Positions 43,018-54,193 of a DNA stretch of 64,000 bases are shown piece by piece. The first letter of the stretch is position 1. Every line of letters begins with the position of its first letter. The position numbers were made by a program, and so were the translations under genes. The notes beneath the pieces were generated by a model that ran no database searches, was not told the DNA's origin, and saw only the letters and a program-made list of their open reading frames with translations. Source of the stretch: Anodontia alba (lineage: Eukaryota > Mollusca > Bivalvia > Lucinida > Lucinidae). The stretch is from positions 119,804,951 to 119,868,950 of the forward strand of contig OZ024824.1 in the NCBI GenBank assembly GCA_964016985.1, written 5' to 3'.

Positions 43018-45437
43018 AAAAAACGTAAGAAAAAAGTCCAGGAGTGCCACAATCACAAACCGCAGTCATTCACAGACACCAAGAGGAAGAGGAAACCGAC
43101 AAATCCAAACACGCACAAATCGAACACACGTACGAAAAGCATTGAGATTAGCTCTCTCTTCCCCAAGCGAGGTAATCGCAATACTAAAAGGACTGAAAAA
43201 CACAAGAAAAAAATGACACATGGTAAAACATACAACATGTCGCCTCGTAGAATAAACCACAAAGCAACAAAAGTAAGACTAACACAGGGGCCACCGCCTT
43301 AGAACGGTCAGTAGAGTAAACCAACGGGGGGTTTAAAGCACTTTTTACAGCTAGCTAACTTCACCCTGGGTCCCGATGCTACTCTTAATACAGAAATACA
43401 TAAAAATTCGGTTCGCATAAAGGCTCCCAACTCAATCAATGCATCAAAGCGAAAACATAAAAACCAAATTAATCACCATAATAAACAAAGACGGGTACTC
43501 ATGTCTAAGTCTACTGTATGCCAGAGTAAATAAAAACTAATAGTTGAACCACGGCGGGCAAAGCCAAAGACTTATCGTCAAGCCCCAACCCACTGGTTAA
43601 AGTTTTATGAAGAGGCCGTCATTGAGTCTGAGGCCCGAACCGCCGTCGTGCAAATAAAGAGTGAAGCATAGCCATCAACATTGATTGGGTTGACAACTAG
43701 GCATGTCTGCCGCAGTCTGCCGCATAATATCCAGGCTACAGTCAATTCTTTTATAAAGGTTAATAAGTTTCCTAAATTGCTCCGAAAAGTTAAATTTACC
43801 TACATTTTTTCTAAATCTGTACACTAAGTTACCGTAAAATTTTGCTTCCGATAGACCTTGTTGCAGAAATGTTTTCAGACTGACGCTATATTTTTCTAAC
43901 AAGGCACTGTGTTTGCAATAAAATTTCGAAAACGCCTGACGAAGTTTAAAATAACGATAGCCCTGCCTAAGACGTTTGGCAGTAAGGGTTTTATTACGGT
44001 AGTTAAAGTCATTAAGATTTGAAGAAGCCCTGGCGAATCTAATGTTGAGATATGTATACCCCATATGAGGTACGCCGGGGGACATCGCCATCCAGAAAAG
44101 GGGAATTGACTATATCAAAATCAAAATCGACCTTTCATCGTACATTTTGGTGGAAACTGTACCATTAGATATACATAGATTCAAATTTAAAAAAGGAGCC
44201 TCGGTATCGGAAGAATTTGCTCTATTTAATTGGAGTTTTGTAGGGTATATCCGGTCCACCATTTGGTCAAAGTAAATATTGTCAATATTTAATAAATCAC
44301 CAAGGTATCTTGAAGTTGAATTGAAAGCCTCAATAATGTCAGCCTGATTTTTACGTGAGAGAGACTTCATGAAATCTCTCTCATAACAAGAAAAAAAAAT
44401 CTGCAACAAGAGGAGCACATTTAGTTTACATCGGAATACCAATAGTTTGCCTATAAAGGTTAGTTCCAAATCTAATAAAAATATAATCCAAAAGATAAAC
44501 AAGGGCATCACAGACTTTTTGACACGACCATAAATTGTGATTATTGTATACATCAGAAGTGAAAAAAGCACATTCTTCTTTGCAAGCCAAATAAACGTTT
44601 GGTTAATTAAATCAATAAGTTTATCTTTTATAAGATGATGAGGTAACGTAGTAGACAGTGTAGAAAAATCATATGTAGACAATTTAGAAGCCTGAAAGAT
44701 TTTAGATTTAAATTTATTGAGAACATCTTTAGAATTTTTAATTGACCAAAAATAGTTAATTCCGTCCCTTTCATAAACAGTATTATAGTATCTAATCCAA
44801 TGTTTTTAACAGCAGTAAGGTATGACGTTAGCAGTTTGGACAAAATAGTAGTCGTACATGAACTAGGATTAGCATTGAAACGTGCTTTATAAGGTCGTTT
44901 AAGAAGTTTCGGTAACCAATATAACGCAGGAAGTCTGTCTTTTCTTTTCTTTAATACTCATTGCAAACTTAGCAGTAATATCGATAGAATGGGTATTGAC
45001 AATAGATCTCTCGTCAGTAGAAATCCGTTTATATGTTTTGGTACTACCAAGTTCTTGTATTAGAGTATTGATAAAAATAAAAAAAACACACGTTCATCAA
45101 TGATCTTAAAAATCCTTAATTTCCAATTATTTAAAGCATTAGACTCAACATGCTCTCGTTTACACCAACGCGTAAAATAATCATTTAAAGCACTGGCAAT
45201 TGTTTCCCGACATTTATTGAAATCAACGTGGGCTGGGAATATATATTTAGGTCCTTTTGAAATAACTGAACGGATTCGTGAATCAGTTATAATCTTCAAG
45301 TTACCAGTGACAATATGACCTGCTGGTTGATAACAAAATTTAGAATCTTTACAATCTCAAGAATCAGGCGGAGTAGTTTCAATATCCAGATCAGAAACTA
45401 ATTTATTGAAATTAAGTATAGTATTACGGATAGGTTT
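43018..45437 (-). mobile_element. PLE-3 nested in DIRS RT
   Basis: The most complete PLE here (2.4 kb, minus strand). The constant tail end lies at 43018 and the 5' end in the N-terminal region near 45437 (TNKLVSDLDIETTPPDS-like start). Between FIPNLKK (43016) and SDLKPTQQFTF (45450) the DIRS frame is restored if it is removed. AAG lies on both sides, possibly a short duplication. Confidence 0.85.
43675..45299 (-). pseudogene. PLE-3 reverse transcriptase, catalytic YLGD
   Basis: Pieces: 45299-45060 (KIITDSRIRSVISKGPKY, NALNNWKLRIFKIIDER), a deletion of about 150 bp, LPKLLKRPYKAR region near 44900, 44843-44110 (FSTLSTTLPHHLIKDK, CKLNVLLLLQ) and 44091-43675 (C-terminal). The first Asp of YLDD is Gly (codon at 44299-44301). 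Confidence 0.8.
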
Positions 45438-45454
45438 GTTATATTAAGTCAGAT

Positions 45455-46329
45455 TTGAAACCAACACAACAATTCACATTTATAAGTATGGAACTTTTTA
45501 ACTCAGCAGAAAAAAGAGTACCAGCGAACCGAGTAATAGCTCTGATTCTGACTATCAAACCGTTTTTTTTTTTTCTCAGACTCGTTACGACACGAACTTC
45601 CCTTTCTCTTTTGGGCAAACTCAGTGCAGCGGCAGACTTAATTCTTCTAGGCAGACTGCATTTACGACCTCTGCAAACATGCCTTTTATCATTCTGGAAA
45701 CCCAATATTCTTCCCTGAGATCATCAGGTTACGATCAACAGTATGATCAAATTCCATTTAAAATGGTGAATGACCACCAATCGCTTCGTTCAAGGAAGCC
45801 TATTCACCCTCCAGACCCCAAAACATTCCTTTATACGGATGCCAGTCATTACGGTTGGGGAGCTCATCTCGAACCGATGACTCTATCATTTCATGGTCGC
45901 TGGTCGGAAGACCAATCCCAGCGCCATATCAACATGTTGGAAATACTGGCTATTCGTTTCGCACTGATAAAAGCCTTAAAATATTCGCCATTCTTGTGTC
46001 ATGTTTTCTGCCGACAACACAACAGTGGTCTCATATATCAACAAGCAAGGGGAACGCATTCTCCAAATCTATGCGTAGAGATATGGAAGATCCTCCAATG
46101 GTGCCTAAAACATCATACGGTCGTCATGATTCGTCATATCCCAGGCAAATTCAATATTTTGGCAGACAGGCTATCTAGATTCGACAATATAGTCAAAACA
46201 GAGTGGGCATTGGATCAATCGATAGCTAACTTAATTTTCCAAATGTTCAACTATCCCAATTTGGATCTGTTTGAGACACATTTCAATCACAGACTTCCAC
46301 TTTATGCCTCCCCAGTTCTGGACAATTAA
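45455..46329 (+). pseudogene. DIRS RT end and RNase H
   Basis: After the RT thumb (QQFTFISMELFNSAEKRV), RNase H shows FLYTDASHYGWGAHL (about 45829-45873), INMLEILAIRFAL and HIPGKFNILADRLSR, the last catalytic Asp. The frame stops at DN-TAA (46327-46329) just before AFAIDAFSMNWNNL; the same TAA is in the second DIRS copy. Confidence 0.88.
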
Positions 46330-46890
46330 GCCTTTGCGATAGATGCATTCTCCATGAACTGGAATAATCTTCATGCTTACGCATTTCCTCCAACAATACT
46401 TATTCCTTCTGTCCTGAACAAGATAATCCAGTCTAAGTGCACAATAGTTCTTATAGCGCCTCTTTGGCTGCAACAAACATGATTCACAGAGGTCCTACAA
46501 CTACTTGTCTCAGCTCCAATTCGTCTTCCACTCTTTCCGAAACTATTAGCACAAGCAAAGGAAAGTTTCAACAGAGAAACTCCTAGTTCTCAACCTTCAC
46601 GTCTGGAAGTTATCAAGCAATCAGTTAAAAATATTTTCGCAAAACGTTACAGATTTTGTCTCCAAATTAAGACGAATATCAACTCAGAAAGTCCCTGACG
46701 CGTTTCTCTTACATTTTTTAATCGTATATATCCGTTGGTGTCATAGAATGAAGGGTAATCCGGTCCCGGCCCCTCTTACTGTTATAGCCGATTTCCTCAT
46801 ATACCTTTTCTCTGAGTAAAAGTATCAGATTAGTACTATTAAGGGCTATAGGTCTATCATATCTAATACTCTTAAATTTAATAAAAGCGG
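46330..46890 (+). pseudogene. DIRS region between RNase H and recombinase
   Basis: AFAIDAFSMNWNNLHAYAFP, LIAPLWLQQTWF, LFPKLLAQAK: the conserved DIRS segment after RNase H. Shifted frames and stops; no catalytic motif of the DIRS methyltransferase recognised. Confidence 0.7.
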
Positions 46891-47699
46891 ATCTAACCCT
46901 GTCTTTGTTAGATTTAACAAGATCTTTTGAATTAAAACGCCCTATACAAAGATCTCTTACTCCTAAATGGGATTTATCTTGGGTCTTAATCTGTCTACAG
47001 AAAGCCCCATATGAACCTTTACATAAGGCTTCTAAACTTCATGTAGCGTTAAAGACAGCCTTTCGTCTAGCTCTTGCTACTGCCAAAAGATCTAGCGAGA
47101 TTCATGCCCTGGCACTGGATTCCAATTATTTAAGATTCAGTCAATCCGATGGATCTGTATCTGTATAATGGTTCAAACTGGGTTTGGTTTCTGGCTAAGA
47201 ATCAGCTTCCGTCCATTTGCCCAGGTCCTATTCTTATCCCTAACAGCCCGTGTATGTAAAAGGGATCACTCGGATAGACTTTTATGCCCGATTAGAGCCT
47301 TAAAATTCTATCTTAAGATGACTAAACCTTACCGTCAAAATAGAACTAGACCATATCTACCAATTAAAGGCAAACAAGATGTTTCTAAATCCTCTGTCTC
47401 AAGATGGATGTCTTATACTATTAAGCTTGCCTACAGGAAACTCACCCGTAAAGACTCTCCCTTCTTGAAGATTAAAGCCCATGAAGTTAATGATATATCT
47501 TCCTCTAGGGCCTTTTTCAATAAAGTACCGCTCAGTAAGATTCTTAAGCAGCAGTAATCAATCTTCTACGTTTGCTAAGTGCTATCTAAGGGAAATGTCT
47601 CAGCAACTGCAAAATCTACATGATTTGGGCTCAATTGTTGTGGCCACAAACATGGTGAAGGCCAAGTTAATAGTGCCTTGGATGCCTAAAGAAGACTAA
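46890..47699 (+). pseudogene. DIRS tyrosine recombinase, HxxR altered
   Basis: The first catalytic Arg lies in LATAKRSSEIHAL (Arg codon about 47088-47090), the HxxR box reads HEVN (Asn codon 47489-47491; the second copy keeps HEVR), and the nucleophile Tyr lies in AKCYLREM (47583-47585). Stops at 47166 and 47555 and frame changes break it. It would close and integrate the circular DNA. Confidence 0.88.
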
Positions 47700-48049
47700 C
47701 AACCTCCAAAACGTACAGTACATATGTTAAGGTAATTAATATCTTACATATATATTGGAATGAGCTTACTCTTAGGATTTATATAAATATTTCCTGAGCC
47801 TTAATCCAGAAGTGGTGGGATTTACTTGTTTTTTTTTTGGGTTTTTTTTTGTGTTATAATTGGGAAGTCCTTCCCACCTTTTTATGCTAATTCTAGCACA
47901 TTATCTATAGGTTATGGTTAATGTATTGTGCAGTTAAAATGAAGTTTTTAAGAATAAAACATATTTTAACAAGCAAAACTTACCTATAGATAAGAAAATC
48001 CAATCTCCCTGTTCCGGCTTAGCTCTATCCTTTCAGGGCTTTACATGAA

Positions 48050-48235
48050 AGAAAATGACACGTGATCAAAGAGCGGGAGGAATGACGTCACACAGGTGAC
48101 TGCCTAAGGGACTTTTGGAGTAAGACTGTATGGGACGACTTTGCTGTTGTTTTTTTTTTTTTCTATTGAAGGTATAGAATATAGCACATTATCTATAGGT
48201 TAAGTATTTCTTGTTAAAATATGTTGTACTTTTAA
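48050..48235 (+). repeat. DIRS right inverted terminal repeat
   Basis: Inverted partner of 39720-39950, with TGACGTCA at 48083-48090. It ends near GTTAAAATATGTTG; host intron resumes at ATTAATAGAGCC (about 48246). Confidence 0.85.
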
Positions 48236-48304
48236 ATTTTTTATATTAATAGAGCCGTTTAAAAACAACGTATATCATTAAAACAATGTTACATTTTTGT
48301 GCTG

Positions 48305-48481
48305 ATTGCGGTAAAATATATCCTCTCGAAAACGGTCATGCGCATTTCTCTGGATATACAACGACATTTAACAGTACAGTACCTGTACATTGTAATAAGG
48401 GATATGAAGTCGAAGGTGATGACCACATTCGTTGTCTTGCTAGCGGGAACTGGAGCAGAACTTCAGCTTGCAAAATAAAAG
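48305..48481 (+). CDS. Sushi/CCP exon copy 5, acceptor AG mutated
   Basis: The coding part is intact and almost the same as copy 1. The base pair before the exon is TG (TTTTGTGCTG|ATTGCGG) where all good copies have AG, so normal use of this acceptor should fail. The donor AAAAG|GTTTGT is intact. It is the exon whose upstream intron is split by the DIRS element. Confidence 0.78.
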
Positions 48482-50164
48482 GTTTGTATGCGATGGATAT
48501 GCCTTATCAAAAGCGTTTTCATTTCAAATTTCACAATTCGTTTTCTTCATGTTTTGTTTTCAAGGGCAACCGTTAGAACATGCTGTTAAGATATTTACTT
48601 GTTGACTTATTGTAATTACCTGTAAATCTTTTTAAAATAAGTAATCAAATCATACCATTAGATATTTACTTGTTGACTTATTGTAATTACCTGTAAATCT
48701 TTTTAAAATAAGTAATCAAATCCAACTATGAGCACAGAAAAATGATTCATTCTTTACCTCAAACACCTATCCTATACCTCATTTGAAACAGTACATTGCA
48801 TTCCGTAATTGAATACTCGAATATACCACTACTTGATCCTCCAAGTAGTTTTCTTTTCTAAATATTTTGTGTCAAATTATGATAATGTAGTTGTATAAAG
48901 AATTTATTGTGCTGTTGGCGTGCTGTTTTCGAGACCTGAAAGATGTCCACAAACAAATTACGCCTTGAGCTGCTAAGAGACTAATTCATTTCCCCATCCC
49001 ATTTGAGGTCAGCTGCATATATATTTTGAAGCACCAGCTGAGCTCTGATAGTAAAATTGGCCAGCAGTCCGATCATATGAAATAGTGTACCGAACGTCTT
49101 CACAAAATGCGCTTTGAATACGTCAAATTATATTCTGGTGCATTCTCTTTGACAGTGCACACATATTGACCAGCTTGCCACCATACACCAAGTTTTGAGA
49201 TTGCAAAGATTCTAAATTTTGTTATAAACCAGGGATCATATTTTTACTGGTAATTTGAAGACTAGAAATGATTCACGAAGTCGTTCAGTTATTTTAAAAT
49301 ACCTAATTATTAATTCCCAGTCCACATTGACTTCAATAAATGTCGGGCAACATTTGCTAGTGCTTTAATTGCGTAATGTATGCGTTGGTGTACACCCGAG
49401 CATGTTGAGTCTAATGCTTTAAATAACTGGAAATTAAAGCTTTTTAAGGTCATTGATGAACATGTGTTATTTTACTCTTATAACCTTGATCTTCTCCCTC
49501 CTAGCCTAAATTATAGTTTTGATAGCTGAAAAAAGGTATCCGAGAATTTCATAAGAAGTATGGATTGGTTCTAGCAGATAAAGCTGCTAAAAATGTTGCT
49601 ATATTGTGACGACTTTATTGTATCTATACTCTAATACAGAACCTGGTAGCATCAAAACATATTAACGGATTTATATTGACGATAGATCTATTGTTAATAA
49701 CCATTCTATCGATATAACTGTTAAGTTTGCAGTGGGTATTAAAGAAAACCAAGACAAAATTCCTATACTATGTTGGTTACTAAAGCTTTATAAACGTCTT
49801 TTTAAAGCACGTTTCTTTTCAAATTCTAGTTCATGTACGATCACTATTTGTCCATACTGCCATACTGCTGTCATAAAAAAATGGATTGGAATTTTATTTA
49901 GGGTAAAGGTAGAATAGCATTATGGTTGTTAGGGTTAATACGGTGCAAATACAATAAGTTATTTTTTCTACAATAACATTATGACGCTTGGACATCAACA
50001 GATTTATCAACTAATTGGATAATGAATTAGTAGTAGATTCGAGAATTCCATTACGTAATTCAATATACAGTTTTAAATAATATAAATGATATGCTCCTAT
50101 CAGAAATATTAACGGAACCATTAACAACAGCGTCTATCATTTAGAATGTTACATTTTTGTGCAG
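48482..50164 (+). other. Post-exon intron, BEL and PLE relics, next pre-exon intron
   Basis: A 62-bp segment is directly duplicated at 48592-48720. Inverted-repeat arm about 48780-48925; BEL relic to 49190; PLE N-terminal to fingers 49195-49920, which reads through the TTAA site (49721-49724) without the tail insert of the young array (DITVK then FAVGIKENQDKIPILC). Next pre-exon arm 49950-50090, where the TTCC site is also empty. Confidence 0.65.
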
Positions 50165-50341
50165 ATTGCGGTAAAATATATCCTCTCGAAAACGGTCATG
50201 CGCACTTCTCTGGATATACAACGACATTTAATAGTACAGTACCTGTTCATTGTGATAAGGGATATGAAGTCGAAGGTGATGACTACATTAGTTGTCTTGC
50301 TAGTGGCAACTGGAGCAGAACATCAGCTTGCAAAATAAAAG
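50165..50341 (+). CDS. Sushi/CCP exon copy 6
   Basis: Intact phase 1-1 exon. Distinct residues: DDYISC around the third Cys. Four cysteines, Trp and sequons are kept. Donor GTTTGTATG. Confidence 0.82.
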
Positions 50342-51119
50342 GTTTGTATGTGATTGGTGTATCTGATGAATATCGTCTTCATCCCAAATTTCATTTTTTT
50401 TTTCAAAGGGCAACCCGTTATAGCATGATGTTAAGCATTAGGTACATGTATTTACTTTGTGTTTGTTGTAATTACCTGCACAATGATTCTTTATTTACTT
50501 GCGAAAATGGTAAGAAAGAAGTCCAGGGGTGCCGCAGTTACAAGCCGCAGCTAGTCCCAGACACAAAGAGGAAGAGCAAACAGACAAAACCAAACCAGTG
50601 AAATCGAACAAACGTATGAAAAGCGCTATAATTACCTCTCTCCTCCCTAAATGAGGTAATCGCAATTGTTTAAAGGACTGAAAAACACAAGAATAAAGTA
50701 ACACAAGGCAAAACTAAAAACAATTCGCCTCTTAGAATAAACCGCGAAGCAATAAAGACTAAGAGTATCACCGGGACCACGGCTTAAGAACGGTCAGTAG
50801 AATAAATTACCAGGATGGGTTTGGGCGGGTATAACAGTTTTACAGCCGGCAAACTTCTTTCATATAGCTTATTTAAAAAAGTACATTGCATAGTGAACTG
50901 ATATACAAATGTACTCGAATCTACACTACTAGCTCAAGCAATTAGTTTGAGTAATCGGTTGGTGCCAACTTATCATACTGTAATTATAGAAAGATATTAT
51001 TGTGCCTGTACCATATTTATACTGATTATTAGAGCAGTGTTTTTGCAGATGGAAAAAGTTCACGCAAGGTTAACGATTGTATTCGAAGACCTAGCGTCTG
51101 TCGGATAAACAAAAAAGTC
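50342..51119 (+). other. Post-exon intron interrupted by an antisense PLE tail
   Basis: 50508-50860 is a diverged antisense PLE tail (GGTAAGAAAGAAGTCCAGG). The post-exon inverted-repeat arm follows at 50870-51015, then a short stretch of the repeat block seen at 22740 and 29950 (ATTCGAAGACCTAGCGTCTG). Confidence 0.6.
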
Positions 51120-51990
51120 ATTTCCCAGGCAAATTCAATGTTTTGGCAGACATGCTATCGAGATTCGACAGTATAGTCAAAACAGAGTGGGCATTGGATC
51201 AATCGATAGCTAACTCAATTTTCCAAATGTTCAACTATCCCAATCTGGATCTGTTTGAGACACATTTTAATCACAAACTTCCACTTTATGTCTCCCTAGT
51301 TCTGGACAATTAAGCCTTTGCGATAAATGCATTCTCCATGAACTGGAATAATCTTCATGCTTACGCATTTTCTCCAACAATATTGATTCCTTCTATCCTG
51401 AACAAGATAAGCCAGTCTAAGTGCGGAATAGTTCTTATAGCCCCTCTTTGGCCGCAACAAACATGGTTCTCAGAGGTCCTACAACTATTTGTCTCAGCTC
51501 CAATTCATCTTCCACTCTTTCCGAAACTATTAGCACAAGCAGAAGAAAAGTTTCAACAGAGAAACCTTCCAGTTCTCAACCTTCACGTCTGGAAGTTATC
51601 AAGCAATCAGTTAGAGATAAAACATATTTTCGCAAAACGTTACAAATTTTGTCTCCAAATCAAGACGAACATCAACTCTGAAAGTCTATGACACAAAATG
51701 GATCGTATATACCCGTTGGTGGTCCCTTATACTGATTTAGCCGATTTCCTCATTTATCTTTTCTCTGAGAAAAAGTATCAGATTAGTACTATGCCCTGGC
51801 ACTGGATTCAAATCATTTAAGATGCAGTCAATCCGACGGGTCTGTATCTCTGATGGTTCAAACTGGGTTTGGTTAGCTTCCGTCCATTTGCCCAGATCCT
51901 ATTCTTATCCCTAACTTAGCCTGTGTATGTAAAAGGGAACACTCGGATAGACTTTTATGCCCGATTAGAGCCTTCAAATTCTATCTTTAG

Positions 51991-52380
51991 GTGATGACTA
52001 AACCTTACCGTCAAAATAGAACTAGACCATATCTACCAATTAAAGGCAAACAAGATGTTTCTAAATCCTCTGTCTCAAGATGGATGTCTTATACTATTAA
52101 GCTTGCCTACAGGAAACTCACCCGTAAAGACTTTCCCTTCTTAAAATTTAAAGCCCATGAAGTTAGGGATCTGTCTTCCTCTTGGGCCTTTTTCGATAAA
52201 GTACCGCTCAATGAGATTCTTAAGCAGCAGAAATCAATTTTCTACATTTGCTAAGTGCTATCTAAGGGATATGTGTCAGCAACTGTAAAATCTACATGAT
52301 TTGGGCTCACTTGTTGTGGTCCAAAAAGTGGTGAGGGCCAAGTTAATAGTGCCTTGGATGCCTAAAGAAGACTAACAGCC
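51991..52380 (+). pseudogene. DIRS copy 2 recombinase C-terminal part
   Basis: MTKPYRQNRTRPYLPIKGKQ, SRWMSYTIKLAYRKL, KAHEVRDLSSSWAFF (intact HxxR, Arg codon 52165-52167) and CYLRDM with the Tyr codon at 52259-52261. The N-terminal catalytic Arg is deleted. Confidence 0.85.
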
Positions 52381-52394
52381 TCCAAACCTTACAG

Positions 52395-53345
52395 TACATA
52401 TATTAGTGTAAGGCAGTTGCGGTCATGGTACCAAAGCCGTAATCCAAACTCATAAATCCATAAACGAATGACGAATCAGAATGTTCAGACCAACAGACAT
52501 GGATCCCAGAACAAAGGGTGTAATCAGGCGTCCGCGGATAGTAAACATTACTTGGTAAGCAAGCTTCGACCACCATGCTCATAGGCCTGAACGAATGAAA
52601 TATCGGTAGAACCGTATGTCCGGGATTTGGGAAGTCTACTTATGGCGCCTCACTGGCAAAAACATCAGAAACAATTCTGGAAACTGCCACATTGTAGGGA
52701 TTGACTAGATCATGATGTCTCCCATAGAACATCTTTAGTGTTGCTACCAGTTTGGTTTTTTGATACCCCTGGCTCAACAACTATGTAGTTAGCACTTTCC
52801 CACGCTCCATGAAGTCCTGATAATTTGAACAGGTTCTGACATAACGGATTAACTGTGAATCTAAAACGCTGTTTGCTGGTGCAAAAGGGATAATACTGCT
52901 CAGGAATGGAAAGTTAACAATGGGAAAATTGAAGTCATCCTGTTTGTCGTAAAGCCTAGTGGTAAGCATTCCATTGTCAATGTAGAGATAACAATCCAAG
53001 TATGAGGAGGAGGCTGCAGCCTCCGATGTTTCCTTAATTTCAAGTTCACGTGAGTAGATGAATTCTAAATACTCTGCAAATTTTGTGTTTTTCAGAGATA
53101 ATACATCATCTATATATCTGTAGGTGAAATTGAATCGTTGTACGAGGTGTTTCTTGCCTGCTTGGAGGAGACTTTGTACAAACTCCGCCTCATACGAGTA
53201 CAAAAACAAGTCGGCAAATAACGATGCACAGTTAGTACCCATCGGTATTCCGATTGTTTGCTGAAATATCCAACCGCCGAACTCCCCAAAAATATTGTCG
53301 ATTAGATATTCCAGCACCTTTATGACATCTGCATCTGAGTACCAT
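52395..53345 (-). mobile_element. Fragment of a second PLE lineage inside DIRS copy 2
   Basis: DIRS 3' sequence is interrupted after CAGTACATATATTA and resumes at TACATATATGTTGGAATGAGC. 52395-52780 is not recognised; the rest is a PLE RT. Confidence 0.7.
52781..53317 (-). pseudogene. PLE RT fragment of a distinct lineage
   Basis: Open for 178 codons: MLEYLIDNIFGEFGG, QQTIGIPMGTNCAS, LFLYSYEAEF, catalytic YIDD in FTYRYIDDVLSL, SYLDCYLYIDNG and NFPFLSSIIP. It is clearly different from the YLDD family elsewhere in the window (LYSYEAEF against LFCYERDF). Truncated on both ends; the palm looks intact. Confidence 0.82.
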
Positions 53346-53896
53346 CTTACATATATATGTTGGAATGAGCTTATTCTTAGAATTTATATCAAACGTTTCC
53401 TGAGTTTTAATCCAGAAGTGATAGGATCTACTTGTTTTTCTTTGTGTTATAATTGGGAGCTCCTTCCAATCTTTATATACTAATTGTAGCACATTATCTA
53501 TAGGTTAATGTATTGTGCAATTAAAATGAAGTTTTTAAAAATAAAATATATTTTAACGAGCAATACTTAACCTATAGACAGGAAAATCCCATCCCTCTGT
53601 CCCCGCTTAGCTCTATATTTTTAAAGCTTTACATCAAAAAAACTGACACGTGATTAAAAGAGCGGGAGGAATGACGTCACACAGGTGAATGCCTAAGGAA
53701 CGTTTGGATTAAGACTGTATGGGACGACTTTGCTGTTGTTTTGTCTGTGGAAGGTATGGGTAGATTATAATATAGCACATTATCTATAGGTTAAGTAATA
53801 CTTCTTAAAATATGTTTTATTTTAAGAAAAAACTTCATATAATTTGAGCCATTAAAACAGCTTATATTATTAAAACAATGTTACATTTTTTTGCAG

Positions 53897-54073
53897 ATTG
53901 CGGTAAAATATATCCTCTCGAAAACGGTCATGCGCATTTCTCTGGATATACAACGACATTTAACAGTACAGTACCTGTACATTGTAATAAGGGATATGAA
54001 GTCGAAGGTGATGACTACATTCATTGTCTTGCTAGCGGAAACTGGAGCAGAACTTCAGCTTGCAAAATAAAAG
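53897..54073 (+). CDS. Sushi/CCP exon copy 7 (array unit A)
   Basis: Intact phase 1-1 exon, with acceptor TTTTTTTGCAG. First member of the DDYIHC subfamily that fills the array (DDHIRC in older copies). Confidence 0.83.
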
Positions 54074-54145
54074 GTTTGTATGCGATGGGTATGCCTTATC
54101 AATAGCGTCTTCATTACAAATTTCACAATTCGTTTTCTTTATGCA

Positions 54146-54193
<48 letters not shown>

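Larger units (their letters stand above)
39720..48235 (+). mobile_element. DIRS-type tyrosine-recombinase retrotransposon
   Basis: An 8.5-kb insertion, about 6.1 kb without the nested PLE. It has inverted terminal repeats (39720-39950 and 48050-48230), an internal complementary region (about 47895-47995) that repeats terminal sequence, a gag-like ORF, RT, RNase H and a tyrosine recombinase. DIRS elements integrate by recombination of a circular intermediate and not by an integrase, and leave no long target duplication, as here. Multiple stops show it is inactive. Confidence 0.9.
51120..53830 (+). mobile_element. Second DIRS copy, 5'-truncated
   Basis: Starts inside RNase H (GKFNVLADMLSRFDSIV) and runs to the right inverted terminal repeat (53650-53830, TGACGTCA at 53672-53679). 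Relative to the first copy, about 270 bp at the recombinase start are deleted (near 51790), removing the first catalytic Arg. A foreign 0.95-kb block with a PLE RT lies at about 52395-53345. Confidence 0.88.

Noticed and set aside
43053..43262. Membrane-protein ORF on the minus strand
   Set aside because: It is the hydrophobic sense frame of a PLE tail, present in all tails; no evidence of translation.
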